A DNA stretch of 64,000 bases from assembly GCA_041166085.1 (NCBI GenBank), contig JBEEFP010000031.1, positions 134,128-198,127 on the forward strand, given 5' to 3'. The position numbers and the translations under genes were made by a program. This DNA comes from JBEEFP01 sp041166085 (GTDB taxonomy: Bacteria; Actinomycetota; Acidimicrobiia; Acidimicrobiales; JAFATL01). This document shows, piece after piece, positions 18,036 through 25,747 of the stretch. The notes under the pieces were generated by a model. It saw only the letters and a list, made by a program, of their open reading frames with translations. It was not told the origin of the DNA and ran no database searches. Positions within the stretch are counted from its first letter, which is position 1; every line of letters starts with the position of its first letter.

Positions 18036-18461
18036 TCAGCCGGCGCGGCGGAGCTTCAGGCCGGGGAACTCGATCTTGGGACAGCGGTCCATCACGACGA
18101 ACAGGCCGGCCTCACTGGCGCGGGCTGCCGCGGCCTGGTCGATGACCCCGAGCTGCATCCACACGGCACGGGCGCCGATGGCGATGGCCTCGTCGACGTG
18201 GACGCCCGCCTGCTCCGAGCGGCGGAAGATGTCCACCACGTCGACGGCCTCGGGGATGGACGCCAGGTCCGGGTAGCACCGCTGCCCGAGGATCTCCTCG
18301 CACCCCGCCTGGGGGTTGACGGGGATCATGCGGTACCCCCGCGCCATGAGGAACTGCGCCACGCCGTGACTGGCACGCGACGGGTCGGGCGAGCACCCGA
18401 CGACGGCCCACGTCTGCGACTCCTCGGCGATGCGCCGGATGGTGTCCGTGATGTCAGCCAT
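18036..18461 (-). CDS. CoA-binding domain protein (YccU type)
   Basis: This 141-aa protein is a stand-alone Rossmann-fold CoA-binding domain. Seen are WAVVGCSPDPSRASHGVAQFLMARGYRMIPVNP, VDVVDIFRRSEQAGVHVDEAIAIGARAVWMQLGV and VVMDRCPKIEF, all typical of the family. No catalytic partner domain is fused. It follows the ABC1 kinase gene by 9 bases on the same strand, so it is probably the second gene of that operon. The physiological role of the family is poorly defined. Confidence 0.9.
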   Translation of the reverse strand: MADITDTIRRIAEESQTWAVVGCSPDPSRASHGVAQFLMARGYRMIPVNPQAGCEEILGQRCYPDLASIPEAVDVVDIFRRSEQAGVHVDEAIAIGARAVWMQLGVIDQAAAARASEAGLFVVMDRCPKIEFPGLKLRRAG

Positions 18462-18470
18462 GGTGCATGC

Positions 18471-20054
18471 CTACCCTCGGCGGCGCTCCTCCATCCGTTT
18501 GCGGATGAGCTCGCGCCGCTCCTGCAGCTCGCGGTGGGTGATGCCCTTGACGTCGGACGTGAGTCCCATCGACGCCTTCATGCCGTCGAGGTCGATCTCG
18601 ACCGTGCGCGGGTCGATGCCCACGTCACTGGCGATGCGCTCACCGTGGTGGGTGGTGAAGTAGGTCGCCAGATAGGTGATCTCGGCGAAGATGTCGACAT
18701 CGGGAGCGAGGGTGGCCATAGAGCCGTCGAGGAAGATCATGTTCTTGATGAACAGCATGAGCTCCTTGGGCATGCGTGCGCCGTAGCCGAGCAGGGCCTT
18801 GGTGAGGTCGCGGATCTCGCCGATGAGCTCGTCGGCGCTCATCTGCGTCGGGTCCTTCACCGGCTGGTCGAGGTTGAGGTCCCGGATGACGGCGTCGAGG
18901 TCGGTGTCCGGAGGGAGGGCGCCCAGGTCACGCAGCGCGCCCAGCTGGAATCGCACGTCGTTCAGGGTCGCGCCCATGAGCAGGCGGAGGAAGGCGAGGC
19001 GGCGGACCTCGTCGAGCCGGCCGGTGATGCCGTAGTCGAGGAGCGCGACCTTGCCGTCCGGCTGCACCATGAGGTTGCCGCCGTGGAGATCGCCGTGGAA
19101 CACGCCGAAGAGCATGGCCCCCTCCATGAACGCGACCAGCCCGGCCCGCACCACCGCCGACGTGTCGATGCCGGCGGCGCGCATGCCGGCCACGTCGTCC
19201 CACGAGAAGCCGCTGAGACGTTCCATCACCAGCACCCGCCGCGTGACGAGCTCGGGATGGGGACGGGGCACCACGAGGGCCCGCTGCTCGGTCTGCACCA
19301 GGACGCGCGCGATGTCGAGCATGTTCTCGGCCTCGAGGCGGAAGTCGAGCTCCTCGACGATGGTCTCGGCGAACAGCTCGACCAGCGCGGGCGGGTTGGC
19401 CAGCGCGGAGACCGGGATGCGGCCGACGAGCACCGGCGCGATCCAGCTCATGGCCGCCACGTCCCGCCGCACCAGCGCCGCCACCTGCGGCCGCTGCACC
19501 TTCACCACGACTTCCTCGCCCGTGCGCAGCGTCGCCCGATGGACCTGCGCGATGGACGCGGCCGCGATCGGCGTCTGGTCAAAGGAAGCGAACACCGTCT
19601 CGAGGGGCTGACCGAGATCCGACTCGACCACGGAGCGCACGGTGGAGAACGACTCCGCGGGGACACGGTCACGCAGCAGCTTGAACTCAGCCACCAGCTC
19701 CTCCGGGAAGATGCCCTCGCCCGAGGAGAGGATCTGTCCGAGCTTGATGTAGGTGGGTCCGAGGTGCTCGAACGCCTTGCGCAGCCGCCGGGACAGCCCG
19801 GCGCGCGACGTGTGCTGGCCCCGGCGCCGGTCGCCGAGGTACCACGCACCGACGGCCGTGCCGAGTGCTCGCCCGACGGTGAGCACGCGTGCCCCCGGCG
19901 GGAGGCGGCGACGACGCACCAGCCCGGGCACGCTCGCAGCGCTGGCGGACCGCAGTGCCGGGAGCCCGCTCCGCCACGTCATTGCCGCAGGATCGACGAC
20001 CCACGGGCCGCGCTCGCTGAAGGCTCCGATGTCGAGGTCGGCGGGTCGCTCCAC
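18471..20054 (-). CDS. ABC1/UbiB-family atypical kinase
   Basis: This 527-aa protein belongs to the AarF/UbiB/ABC1 family, linked to isoprenoid-lipid or quinone metabolism. Family signatures: KxGQ motif (GPTYIKLGQILSSG), Ala-rich loop (IAAASIAQVHRA), the Lys of VVVKVQRP, catalytic FHGDLHGGN and a metal motif LLDYGITG (DYG rather than DFG). The C-terminal helices (MPKELMLFIKNMIFLDG) are typical; no clear C-terminal TM pair is present. GTG 20054 is supported by a -10 box exactly 6 bases upstream. It diverges from bcp with only 17 bases between start codons. Confidence 0.9.
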   Translation of the reverse strand: MERPADLDIGAFSERGPWVVDPAAMTWRSGLPALRSASAASVPGLVRRRRLPPGARVLTVGRALGTAVGAWYLGDRRRGQHTSRAGLSRRLRKAFEHLGPTYIKLGQILSSGEGIFPEELVAEFKLLRDRVPAESFSTVRSVVESDLGQPLETVFASFDQTPIAAASIAQVHRATLRTGEEVVVKVQRPQVAALVRRDVAAMSWIAPVLVGRIPVSALANPPALVELFAETIVEELDFRLEAENMLDIARVLVQTEQRALVVPRPHPELVTRRVLVMERLSGFSWDDVAGMRAAGIDTSAVVRAGLVAFMEGAMLFGVFHGDLHGGNLMVQPDGKVALLDYGITGRLDEVRRLAFLRLLMGATLNDVRFQLGALRDLGALPPDTDLDAVIRDLNLDQPVKDPTQMSADELIGEIRDLTKALLGYGARMPKELMLFIKNMIFLDGSMATLAPDVDIFAEITYLATYFTTHHGERIASDVGIDPRTVEIDLDGMKASMGLTSDVKGITHRELQERRELIRKRMEERRRG

Positions 20055-20059
20055 CGACC

Positions 20060-20066
20060 TAAGGTA
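20060..20066. promoter_or_regulatory. Overlapping divergent -10 boxes (ABC1 kinase / bcp)
   Basis: On the plus strand TAAGGT (20060-20065) lies 6 bases before ATG 20072. On the minus strand TACCTT (20066-20061) lies 6 bases before GTG 20054. The two hexamers share five base pairs in the near-palindrome ACCTAAGGTA, so RNA polymerase can open only one direction at a time. Both transcripts would be leaderless. Confidence 0.65.
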
Positions 20067-20071
20067 CGCGC

Positions 20072-20530
<459 letters not shown>

Positions 20531-20535
20531 ACGCG

Positions 20536-20561
20536 AAGGAGCGCCCCGAAGGGCGCTCCTT
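20536..20561. terminator. Bidirectional hairpin terminator
   Basis: AAGGAGCGCCC (20536-20546), loop CGAA and GGGCGCTCCTT (20551-20561) form a perfect 11-bp stem between the convergent bcp and secreted-protein genes. The stem ends in A/T pairs on both strands instead of a long U run. Confidence 0.8.
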
Positions 20562-20583
20562 GCAAGCTAGGGACCGGCGTGGG

Positions 20584-21186
20584 TCAGGACGTGCAGAGGT
20601 CCCGGCCGTGCACGGTGTCCGGCTCGTCGGTGATGTCGAGATGGCCGTTGTCCGAACAGCGCCGGTCGGCGCCGACGTTGTTGTGCTCGAACTCGACGTC
20701 GCCGTTGCCGACGGCGCTGAGGTCAGCGCCGATCTTGGTCCAGGACACTTCGACGTCGCCCTGGTTGGTGGACAGGCGGACGCTGCCGGCCACGTTCACC
20801 TTCCCGCACGACTCGTTGGTGTCGCCCTCCAGCTCGAAGCTGTCCGAGCCGGCGAGGTTCGCCACCCTGACGTCTCGGCCGATCGTGCTGTTGCACACCT
20901 CGAAGCTGTGGTTGGACCCGCGGGACCCGGCAATGTCGACCGTGCCCTTCACGGTGGAGTTGAAGATGTCGAGGTTCTGGGCGTCCTGGGCCCGCACGTC
21001 GCCCTTCACGGTGACGTGGTCGAGCACGCAGTCCGCGCCTGACGGCACGAACACCGATGCCAGGGTCGTGTAGCTGATGTCGCCGTCACAGACGGTCGTT
21101 GTGGAGGCGGACGCCAGCGGGGTGTGGAGGACAACTGCTCCAATGAAACCCAGCATCAGCGCCGCCACCGCTGCAATTCGTCGCAA
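20584..21186 (-). CDS. Secreted beta-rich protein of unknown function
   Basis: This 200-aa protein has a clean signal peptide (MRRIAAVAALMLGFIGAVVL...ASAS). The mature part is a series of short strand-like repeats with a G-D-V / V-x-V-x-x rhythm (VTVKGDVRAQDAQNLDIFNSTVKGTVDIAG), suggesting a right-handed beta-helix. Five Cys residues may form disulfides. It starts at TTG, which I accept because a full AGGAGG ribosome site lies just upstream (AGGAGGATCCA then TTG). A TACGTT -10-like box is about 28 bases upstream. No known family is recognised. Confidence 0.75.
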   Translation of the reverse strand: MRRIAAVAALMLGFIGAVVLHTPLASASTTTVCDGDISYTTLASVFVPSGADCVLDHVTVKGDVRAQDAQNLDIFNSTVKGTVDIAGSRGSNHSFEVCNSTIGRDVRVANLAGSDSFELEGDTNESCGKVNVAGSVRLSTNQGDVEVSWTKIGADLSAVGNGDVEFEHNNVGADRRCSDNGHLDITDEPDTVHGRDLCTS

Positions 21187-21311
21187 TGGATCCTCCTGGT
21201 AGGTGGTAGCCCGCGAAACGTAGCCTCGTCGCGGGCGCCGGTGTGGGTTTGGTCATCTTTCCGTCAGATTTCCGAGCAGGTGTTCGGAGGAACGCCGGCG
21301 AACTGCTCCAA

Positions 21312-23354
21312 GTGCCCAGGCCCCGCCATCTCGCCCTTGCCGTCGCTCTGCTGATCCTTTCGTCGGGAACCCTCGTCGCGGCGCGGGCCGACGTCCCCGA
21401 CCCGACGGACCCGGAGTCCGTCATCGACGCGATCCCGCCTCTGCCCACCGGCGGCCTGCCCCGCACCCAGCCCTTGACCGACGGCGTTGCCGCCTCCAAC
21501 TGCGACGACCGGGACCCGTCCGAGTGCCTCTTCCCGTTCCCCAACGACCGCTTCACGGTGGCCGACCCCAGCACCGCGACGGGGCGGCGCGTCGACCTGC
21601 CACTGCTCGGCATGCCCCGCTCGGCCGCCGGCAAGCCCATCGACCCGACCGAGTGGAACCGGAACGACGGCTTCAGCCCGGGCGCCGCCGTCCTCACCGT
21701 CGTGCCCGGGGTCGATCTCGGCCGCACCGGCGTGGCGACCATCCACGACATGGGCCGATCGCTCGATGCCGACCAGCCCGTGGTCCTGCTCGACGCACGT
21801 ACCGGGGCCCGTCACCCCTTCTGGGCCGAGATGGACGCTCGGGCGACCAACCCGGCCCGCCGCGCCCTCATCGTCCGACCGGCCGTCAACCTGCACGAGG
21901 GCGACCGCTACATCGTGGCGCTTCGTCGCATGCGCGACGCCGACGGATCGCTGATCGCGCCGCCCGCGTCCTTCTCGGCCGCCCGCAGCAGTGGCTCGGA
22001 CCCCCATCTCGACGCGGTGGTGTCGCGGCTCGAGCAGGCCGGCGTGGCGTCCGACGACCTCTATCTGGCGTGGGACTTCACGGTCGCGAGCACGCAGAAT
22101 CAGACGGCTCGCATGCTCAAGATCCGCGACGACGCCTTCGCGTCGCTCGACGGCGGGGCCCCGCCCTTCAAGGTCAGCGCCGTGACGGACTACACGCCGA
22201 GCCAGAGCGCTGAACTGGTCCGGCAGGTCACGGGATCCTTCACCGTTCCCAGCTACCTCACCCTGCCGAACGGCGCCACGGGCTCGCGCTTCAACTACCT
22301 GGGCTCGACCGACGGCCTGCCCACGCGCCTCGGCGGTGTGGCCACGATGGACGCCAACTTCACGTGCAACATTCCGCGCGCCGCGCTGTCCGATCCCGCC
22401 CGTGGCTCGCTCTACGGTCACGGCTTGTTGGGCGGGCAGTCAGAGGTCAACGCAGGGAACGTGAAGGCCATGGCCAACGAGCAGGACTTCATGTTCTGTG
22501 CCACCGACTGGATCGGCATGGCCACCGAGGACCTGCCCACGGTTGGCAGCATCCTCGTTGACGCGTCGAACTTCCCGGCGCTGGCCGACCGCGTGCAGCA
22601 GGGCATGCTCAACTTCCTGTTCCTCGCTCGGCTCATGAAGGACGGGCGGGCCTTCGCGTCCGATCCCGCCTTCCAGGCCGACGGGCACGCGCTGGTGCGG
22701 ACGGGCGAGGTCTTCTACGACGGCAACAGTCAGGGCGGCATCATCGGTGGCGCCCTCATGGGTGTGGCCCAGGACATCACCCGGGGCGTCCTCGGGGTCC
22801 CGGGGATGAACTACTCCACGCTCCTCGACCGCTCGACGGACTGGGCGCGCTACGAGAAGTTCTTCCAGTCGAGCTACCCCGACCGTCTCGACCAGCTGCT
22901 CGTCTTCGACCTCATGCAGATGTTGTGGGACCGCGCCGAGGCCAATGGGTACGCCGCGCACATCGCCACGGACCCGCTCCCGGGGACGCCGTCGCACGAC
23001 GTGCTGATGATGCTTGCCTTCGGCGACCACCAGGTCGCCAACGTGGCGGCGGAGACGGAGGCGCGCACCATCGGCGCTGCGTTGCACTGCCCTGCGCTCG
23101 ACCCCGGTCGTACGTCGATCACCGTCCCGTTCTGGGGCCTCGGCTGCATCGGCGCGTACCCGTACAACGGCTCGGCCATCGTCTACTGGGACTCACACAA
23201 CACCCCGGAGTCGCCGCTCAGCAACACGCCCGCCCGCGAGGGCGCCGACCCACACGGCTTCCCGCGCGGCCAGGTCGGCAACCGGGCCATGAAGGGCGCG
23301 TTCCTTCGGGGCGAAGGCGTCGTCGACACCTGCGCCGGCCACCCCTGCCCGTAA
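21312..23354 (+). CDS. Large secreted protein with a serine-hydrolase-like elbow
   Basis: From GTG 21312 this 680-aa protein has an N-terminal signal peptide (RHLALAVALLILSSGTLVAARAD); an earlier start would bury it behind 23 residues. The first third is beta-rich with a conserved-looking ASNCDDRDPSECLFPFPNDRF. Around residue 475, YDGNSQGGIIGGALMG forms a GxSxG nucleophile elbow, followed by GVLGVPGMNYS. A possible acid/His pair is in LAFGDHQVAN. This suggests a secreted alpha/beta-hydrolase-like enzyme with a long N-terminal sandwich. GGAGGAA is 21 bases upstream of the GTG, farther than usual. The substrate is unknown. Confidence 0.72.
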   Translation: MPRPRHLALAVALLILSSGTLVAARADVPDPTDPESVIDAIPPLPTGGLPRTQPLTDGVAASNCDDRDPSECLFPFPNDRFTVADPSTATGRRVDLPLLGMPRSAAGKPIDPTEWNRNDGFSPGAAVLTVVPGVDLGRTGVATIHDMGRSLDADQPVVLLDARTGARHPFWAEMDARATNPARRALIVRPAVNLHEGDRYIVALRRMRDADGSLIAPPASFSAARSSGSDPHLDAVVSRLEQAGVASDDLYLAWDFTVASTQNQTARMLKIRDDAFASLDGGAPPFKVSAVTDYTPSQSAELVRQVTGSFTVPSYLTLPNGATGSRFNYLGSTDGLPTRLGGVATMDANFTCNIPRAALSDPARGSLYGHGLLGGQSEVNAGNVKAMANEQDFMFCATDWIGMATEDLPTVGSILVDASNFPALADRVQQGMLNFLFLARLMKDGRAFASDPAFQADGHALVRTGEVFYDGNSQGGIIGGALMGVAQDITRGVLGVPGMNYSTLLDRSTDWARYEKFFQSSYPDRLDQLLVFDLMQMLWDRAEANGYAAHIATDPLPGTPSHDVLMMLAFGDHQVANVAAETEARTIGAALHCPALDPGRTSITVPFWGLGCIGAYPYNGSAIVYWDSHNTPESPLSNTPAREGADPHGFPRGQVGNRAMKGAFLRGEGVVDTCAGHPCP

Positions 23355-23364
23355 ACAGAGGTCG

Positions 23365-23493
23365 CTAGCGGGGCGGGGGCTGGTCGTTGGCGGCCAGCCG
23401 GCGCTGGCGAAAGGCGAACGCGCCCCCGGCGAGGGCGCCGAGCAACACCAGGCGGCGGCGCCGGCGACGGCGGACACGGCGAAAGAGCGGCAT
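23365..23493 (-). CDS. Small basic membrane protein, 42 aa
   Basis: This short frame encodes a very Arg-rich head (FRRVRRRRRRRLV), one hydrophobic stretch (LVLLGALAGGAFAF) and a tail ending in NDQPPPR, compatible with a single-pass membrane protein or basic signal anchor. It is supported mainly by its promoter: TACGAT lies exactly 6 bases before its ATG, the window's leaderless spacing. It sits between the secreted hydrolase (convergent) and the tRNA-Leu gene (divergent). The Arg run in GC-rich DNA is a reason for caution. Confidence 0.6.
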   Translation of the reverse strand: MPLFRRVRRRRRRRLVLLGALAGGAFAFRQRRLAANDQPPPR

Positions 23494-23499
23494 GCCCCG

Positions 23500-23505
23500 A
23501 TCGTA
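23500..23505 (-). promoter_or_regulatory. -10 box of a leaderless-type promoter (42-aa gene)
   Basis: TACGAT on the minus strand (23505 to 23500), then 6 bases, then ATG at 23493. Confidence 0.55.
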
Positions 23506-23530
23506 CGGGGCGTTACTCTGCTGCGTCGCT

Positions 23531-23613
23531 GCCCGGATGGTGGAACGGTATACACGGAGGCCTCAAACGCCTCTGCCCTTACGGGCTTGAGGGTTCGAAT
23601 CCCTCTCCGGGCA
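23531..23613 (+). tRNA. tRNA-Leu, anticodon CAA
   Basis: The acceptor arms GCCCGGA and TCCGGGC pair fully. The anticodon stem GAGGC/GCCTC encloses the loop CTCAAAC with anticodon CAA (reads UUG). A long variable arm (TGCCCTTACGGGC) marks a class II tRNA. The T arm is GAGGG-TTCGAAT-CCCTC. The discriminator is A; CCA is not encoded (the next bases are CCC). Confidence 0.95.
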
Positions 23614-23616
23614 CCC

Positions 23617-23660
23617 TTCTGGTGCACTTGTGGTCGCTCTGGGGACCTGGTGCACCAGAA
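23617..23660. repeat. Hairpin after tRNA-Leu (repeat-family copy d)
   Basis: TTCTGGTGCAC (23617-23627) and GTGCACCAGAA (23650-23660) are a perfect 11-bp inverted repeat with a 22-base interior that can pair further. It separates the tRNA gene from the convergent MBL gene and probably ends both transcripts. Its sequence is close to the hairpin at 3191 and related to those at 17979 and 38716. Confidence 0.7.
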
Positions 23661-23669
23661 GCTGCTGTG

Positions 23670-24368
23670 TCAGGACTGGCGCAGGTCGTGCTGCAGCTCG
23701 AGCAGGAACGGGTTGCTGACGCGCTCCCGGCCGACGGTCGTCGCCGGACCATGGCCGGGGAGGACGTTGACCTCGTCGGGCAGGGGCAGGATCTTCTCGG
23801 CCATCGAGGTCATGAGCTCCTCGTAGGACCCGCCAGGAAGGTCGGTGCGACCGATCGAGCCAGCGAAGAGATGGTCGCCGCTGAACAGCACCGGCGCCTC
23901 GCCCTCGACCTCGAGTCGGAGGCACACCGAGCCCTTCGTGTGGCCCGGCGTGTGCAGGGCGGTGAACGTCATCCCCGCCCCCGACACCTGCTGGCCGTCG
24001 TCGAGCCCGTAGACGAGCTCGGGCGGACGCAGGTCGAGGGCGGCCTGATCGAGGAAGTTGGCGAACCCACCGCTGGTGCCGACGGGGTCCATGAGCATGT
24101 GCTTGTCGGCGTCGTGGATGTGCACGGGCAGGCCGCCGTCGGGAGCGTCCACCGCGCGGGCAATCGTTCCGACGCCCCCGATGTGGTCGAGGTGGCCGTG
24201 GGTGGAGAGCAGCGCCACCAGTCGGAGGCCGTGGTGGGACAGGCGCTCGAGGATCTGCGCTGGGTCGGGCGGGGCGTCGATGAGCACGCACTCACCACCC
24301 GGGCCGTTCGGCGCGACGATCCACGCGTTGGTCTCCGCGATCCACAGTGGCAGGCCTTCGATCAGCAC
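23670..24368 (-). CDS. Metallo-beta-lactamase-fold hydrolase (glyoxalase II-like)
   Basis: This 232-aa protein has the zinc signature STHGHLDHIGG (HxHxDH), the downstream ligand His in LHTPGHTKGSV, an Asp in FSGDHLFAGSIGRTDLPGG, and a final His in VLPGHGPATTVG. This is the classical thiolesterase/hydroxyacylglutathione-hydrolase-like layout. GTG 24368 is chosen because a TAGATT -10 box lies 7 bases upstream and the protein then begins directly with the first strand (VLIEGLPLWIAETNAWIV). It diverges from the flavodoxin-like gene with 19 bases between start codons. The substrate is not determinable. Confidence 0.9.
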   Translation of the reverse strand: MLIEGLPLWIAETNAWIVAPNGPGGECVLIDAPPDPAQILERLSHHGLRLVALLSTHGHLDHIGGVGTIARAVDAPDGGLPVHIHDADKHMLMDPVGTSGGFANFLDQAALDLRPPELVYGLDDGQQVSGAGMTFTALHTPGHTKGSVCLRLEVEGEAPVLFSGDHLFAGSIGRTDLPGGSYEELMTSMAEKILPLPDEVNVLPGHGPATTVGRERVSNPFLLELQHDLRQS

Positions 24369-24375
24369 GCGGGCC

Positions 24376-24381
24376 AATCTA
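24376..24381 (-). promoter_or_regulatory. -10 box of a leaderless-type promoter (MBL-fold gene)
   Basis: TAGATT on the minus strand lies 7 bases before GTG 24368. The opposite strand offers CAATCT 7 bases before GTG 24388, overlapping it, so the two divergent genes may share this 19-base spacer. Confidence 0.5.
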
Positions 24382-24387
24382 GGGGCC

Positions 24388-24849
24388 GTGCCGAGACTGC
24401 TCATCGTCCATCACACCACCTCCCCGTCGACCGAGGAGCTGCTCATCGCCGTGCGCGACGGCGCCACCGATCGCCAGATCACCGGCGTCGAGGTCGTGGC
24501 TCGCCCCGCCCTCGTGGCCACGCCGGTGGACGTGCTCGAGGCCGACGGATACATCCTCGGCACGCCCGCCAACCTCGGCTACATGTCAGGCGCCCTCAAG
24601 CACTTCTTCGATCTCGTCTACTACCCGTGCCTCGACGCGACGGCAGGCCGTCCCTACGGGCTCTACGTCCACGGCAACAACGACACGGGCGGGGCCGTCA
24701 AGGCGGTTGACGCCATCACCGTCGGCCTGGGGTGGAAGCAGGTCGCGGCCCCGGTGTCGGTCACTGGCGCCGTCACCAACGACGACCGCCAGGCTTGCTG
24801 GGAGCTCGGCGCCACGGTCGGTGCCCTGCTCGCCGAGGGACTGGCGTGA
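24388..24849 (+). CDS. Flavodoxin-like NAD(P)H oxidoreductase
   Basis: This protein of about 153 aa has a flavodoxin fold. The FMN phosphate loop is HHTTSPSTEEL after the first strand (RLLIVHH); YILGTPANLGYMSGALKHFFDLVYY is the WrbA/flavodoxin loop that contacts the flavin, and GLYVHGNNDTGGAVKAVDAI is the third. The start GTG 24388 gives VPRLLIVHH. It is probably a small cytosolic flavoprotein acting on quinones or as an electron carrier; the substrate is open. It ends 7 bases before an opposed secreted-protein gene. Confidence 0.85.
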   Translation: MPRLLIVHHTTSPSTEELLIAVRDGATDRQITGVEVVARPALVATPVDVLEADGYILGTPANLGYMSGALKHFFDLVYYPCLDATAGRPYGLYVHGNNDTGGAVKAVDAITVGLGWKQVAAPVSVTGAVTNDDRQACWELGATVGALLAEGLA

Positions 24850-24856
24850 GATCGGG

Positions 24857-25747
24857 CTAAGCGGCGACGAGGCCGCGGGCGCGGAGCTGTCGCCGTCCCT
24901 CGCTCGTCGCCGCGCCGATGGCGGCGGCGCCGATCACGAGCAGCGGGAGCCGACCCCATGGTTGGTTGGCGCCGTGCTTCGGTGCGCCGACGTCGCCCTG
25001 CTGCGGGAAGCGACCCTGGGTCTGCACCGGAGCGGTGAGCACCTGCTCGCTGGGGGCCGGCGCGGGGACCGCGGGGCCGGGCAGCGGCGCGGTCACGCCG
25101 AAGTCGGCGGGACTGCCGACGGATGAGCCCGCGCCGAAGGTGTCGGCGAAGCCGCCGCCGGACGTGTCGGTGGGCGCGACAACGGGCGTCTCCGACGTCG
25201 ATCCTTCCGCCTGCAGCTCGGCGGTGTGGAACGACACTTGGAACGGGGCCGGCGCGGGCAGCGGTGAGGGCGGAGGTCCGGGCACCACCATGAGGGAGGC
25301 CTCACCCGTGACGCCACTGAGCAACGGGAGGACGTCGGCCGTCCACACCAACGCGGTGGCGTCCCGCTGCATGGCGACGGGTGACGTGCAGTCCGGCGTC
25401 GGTGCGTTGGCGTACATGCCGGGGGACTCCGCCTTCCACTGCGACGTGGTGCGGCACACCTGCACGACGGCGGTGCCGACCTGCTGCGCCTCGGGCAGCA
25501 CCAGCTTGGCGGTGCTCAGGCTGGAGGCCGTGATGTCGAGGCGGATGGCGGCCACGCTGACCGGCCCACCTGGGGCGTCCGCGACCTGGAAGCCCCCACC
25601 CGCCTGGGTGGTCGCGCCCGGCGTCTTGGTCCACCAGCCGAACTCGGTGACGCTGCCGCCGGTGTCGGCGCGGGCCCCGCCCGCACCGGCCAAGGCGAGG
25701 AGCACCGCGCTCGTCAGCAACAGCGCCGCCCAACGGGGCCCGGTCAT
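24857..25747 (-). CDS. Secreted, membrane-anchored protein of unknown function
   Basis: This 296-aa protein has a signal peptide (LLLTSAVLLALAGAGGARAD), a beta-rich domain of about 150 residues (VSVAAIRLDITASSLSTAKLVLPEAQ, two Cys), a Pro/Gly-rich linker, and a C-terminal TM (LPLLVIGAAAIGAATSEG) followed by a basic tail (RRQLRARG). This is the arrangement of a surface protein held by a C-terminal anchor. Its ATG overlaps the stop of the LivFG-type ATPase by 4 bases (ATGA), so it is the last gene of the transporter operon and may be an accessory surface component of it. Confidence 0.75.
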   Translation of the reverse strand: MTGPRWAALLLTSAVLLALAGAGGARADTGGSVTEFGWWTKTPGATTQAGGGFQVADAPGGPVSVAAIRLDITASSLSTAKLVLPEAQQVGTAVVQVCRTTSQWKAESPGMYANAPTPDCTSPVAMQRDATALVWTADVLPLLSGVTGEASLMVVPGPPPSPLPAPAPFQVSFHTAELQAEGSTSETPVVAPTDTSGGGFADTFGAGSSVGSPADFGVTAPLPGPAVPAPAPSEQVLTAPVQTQGRFPQQGDVGAPKHGANQPWGRLPLLVIGAAAIGAATSEGRRQLRARGLVAA

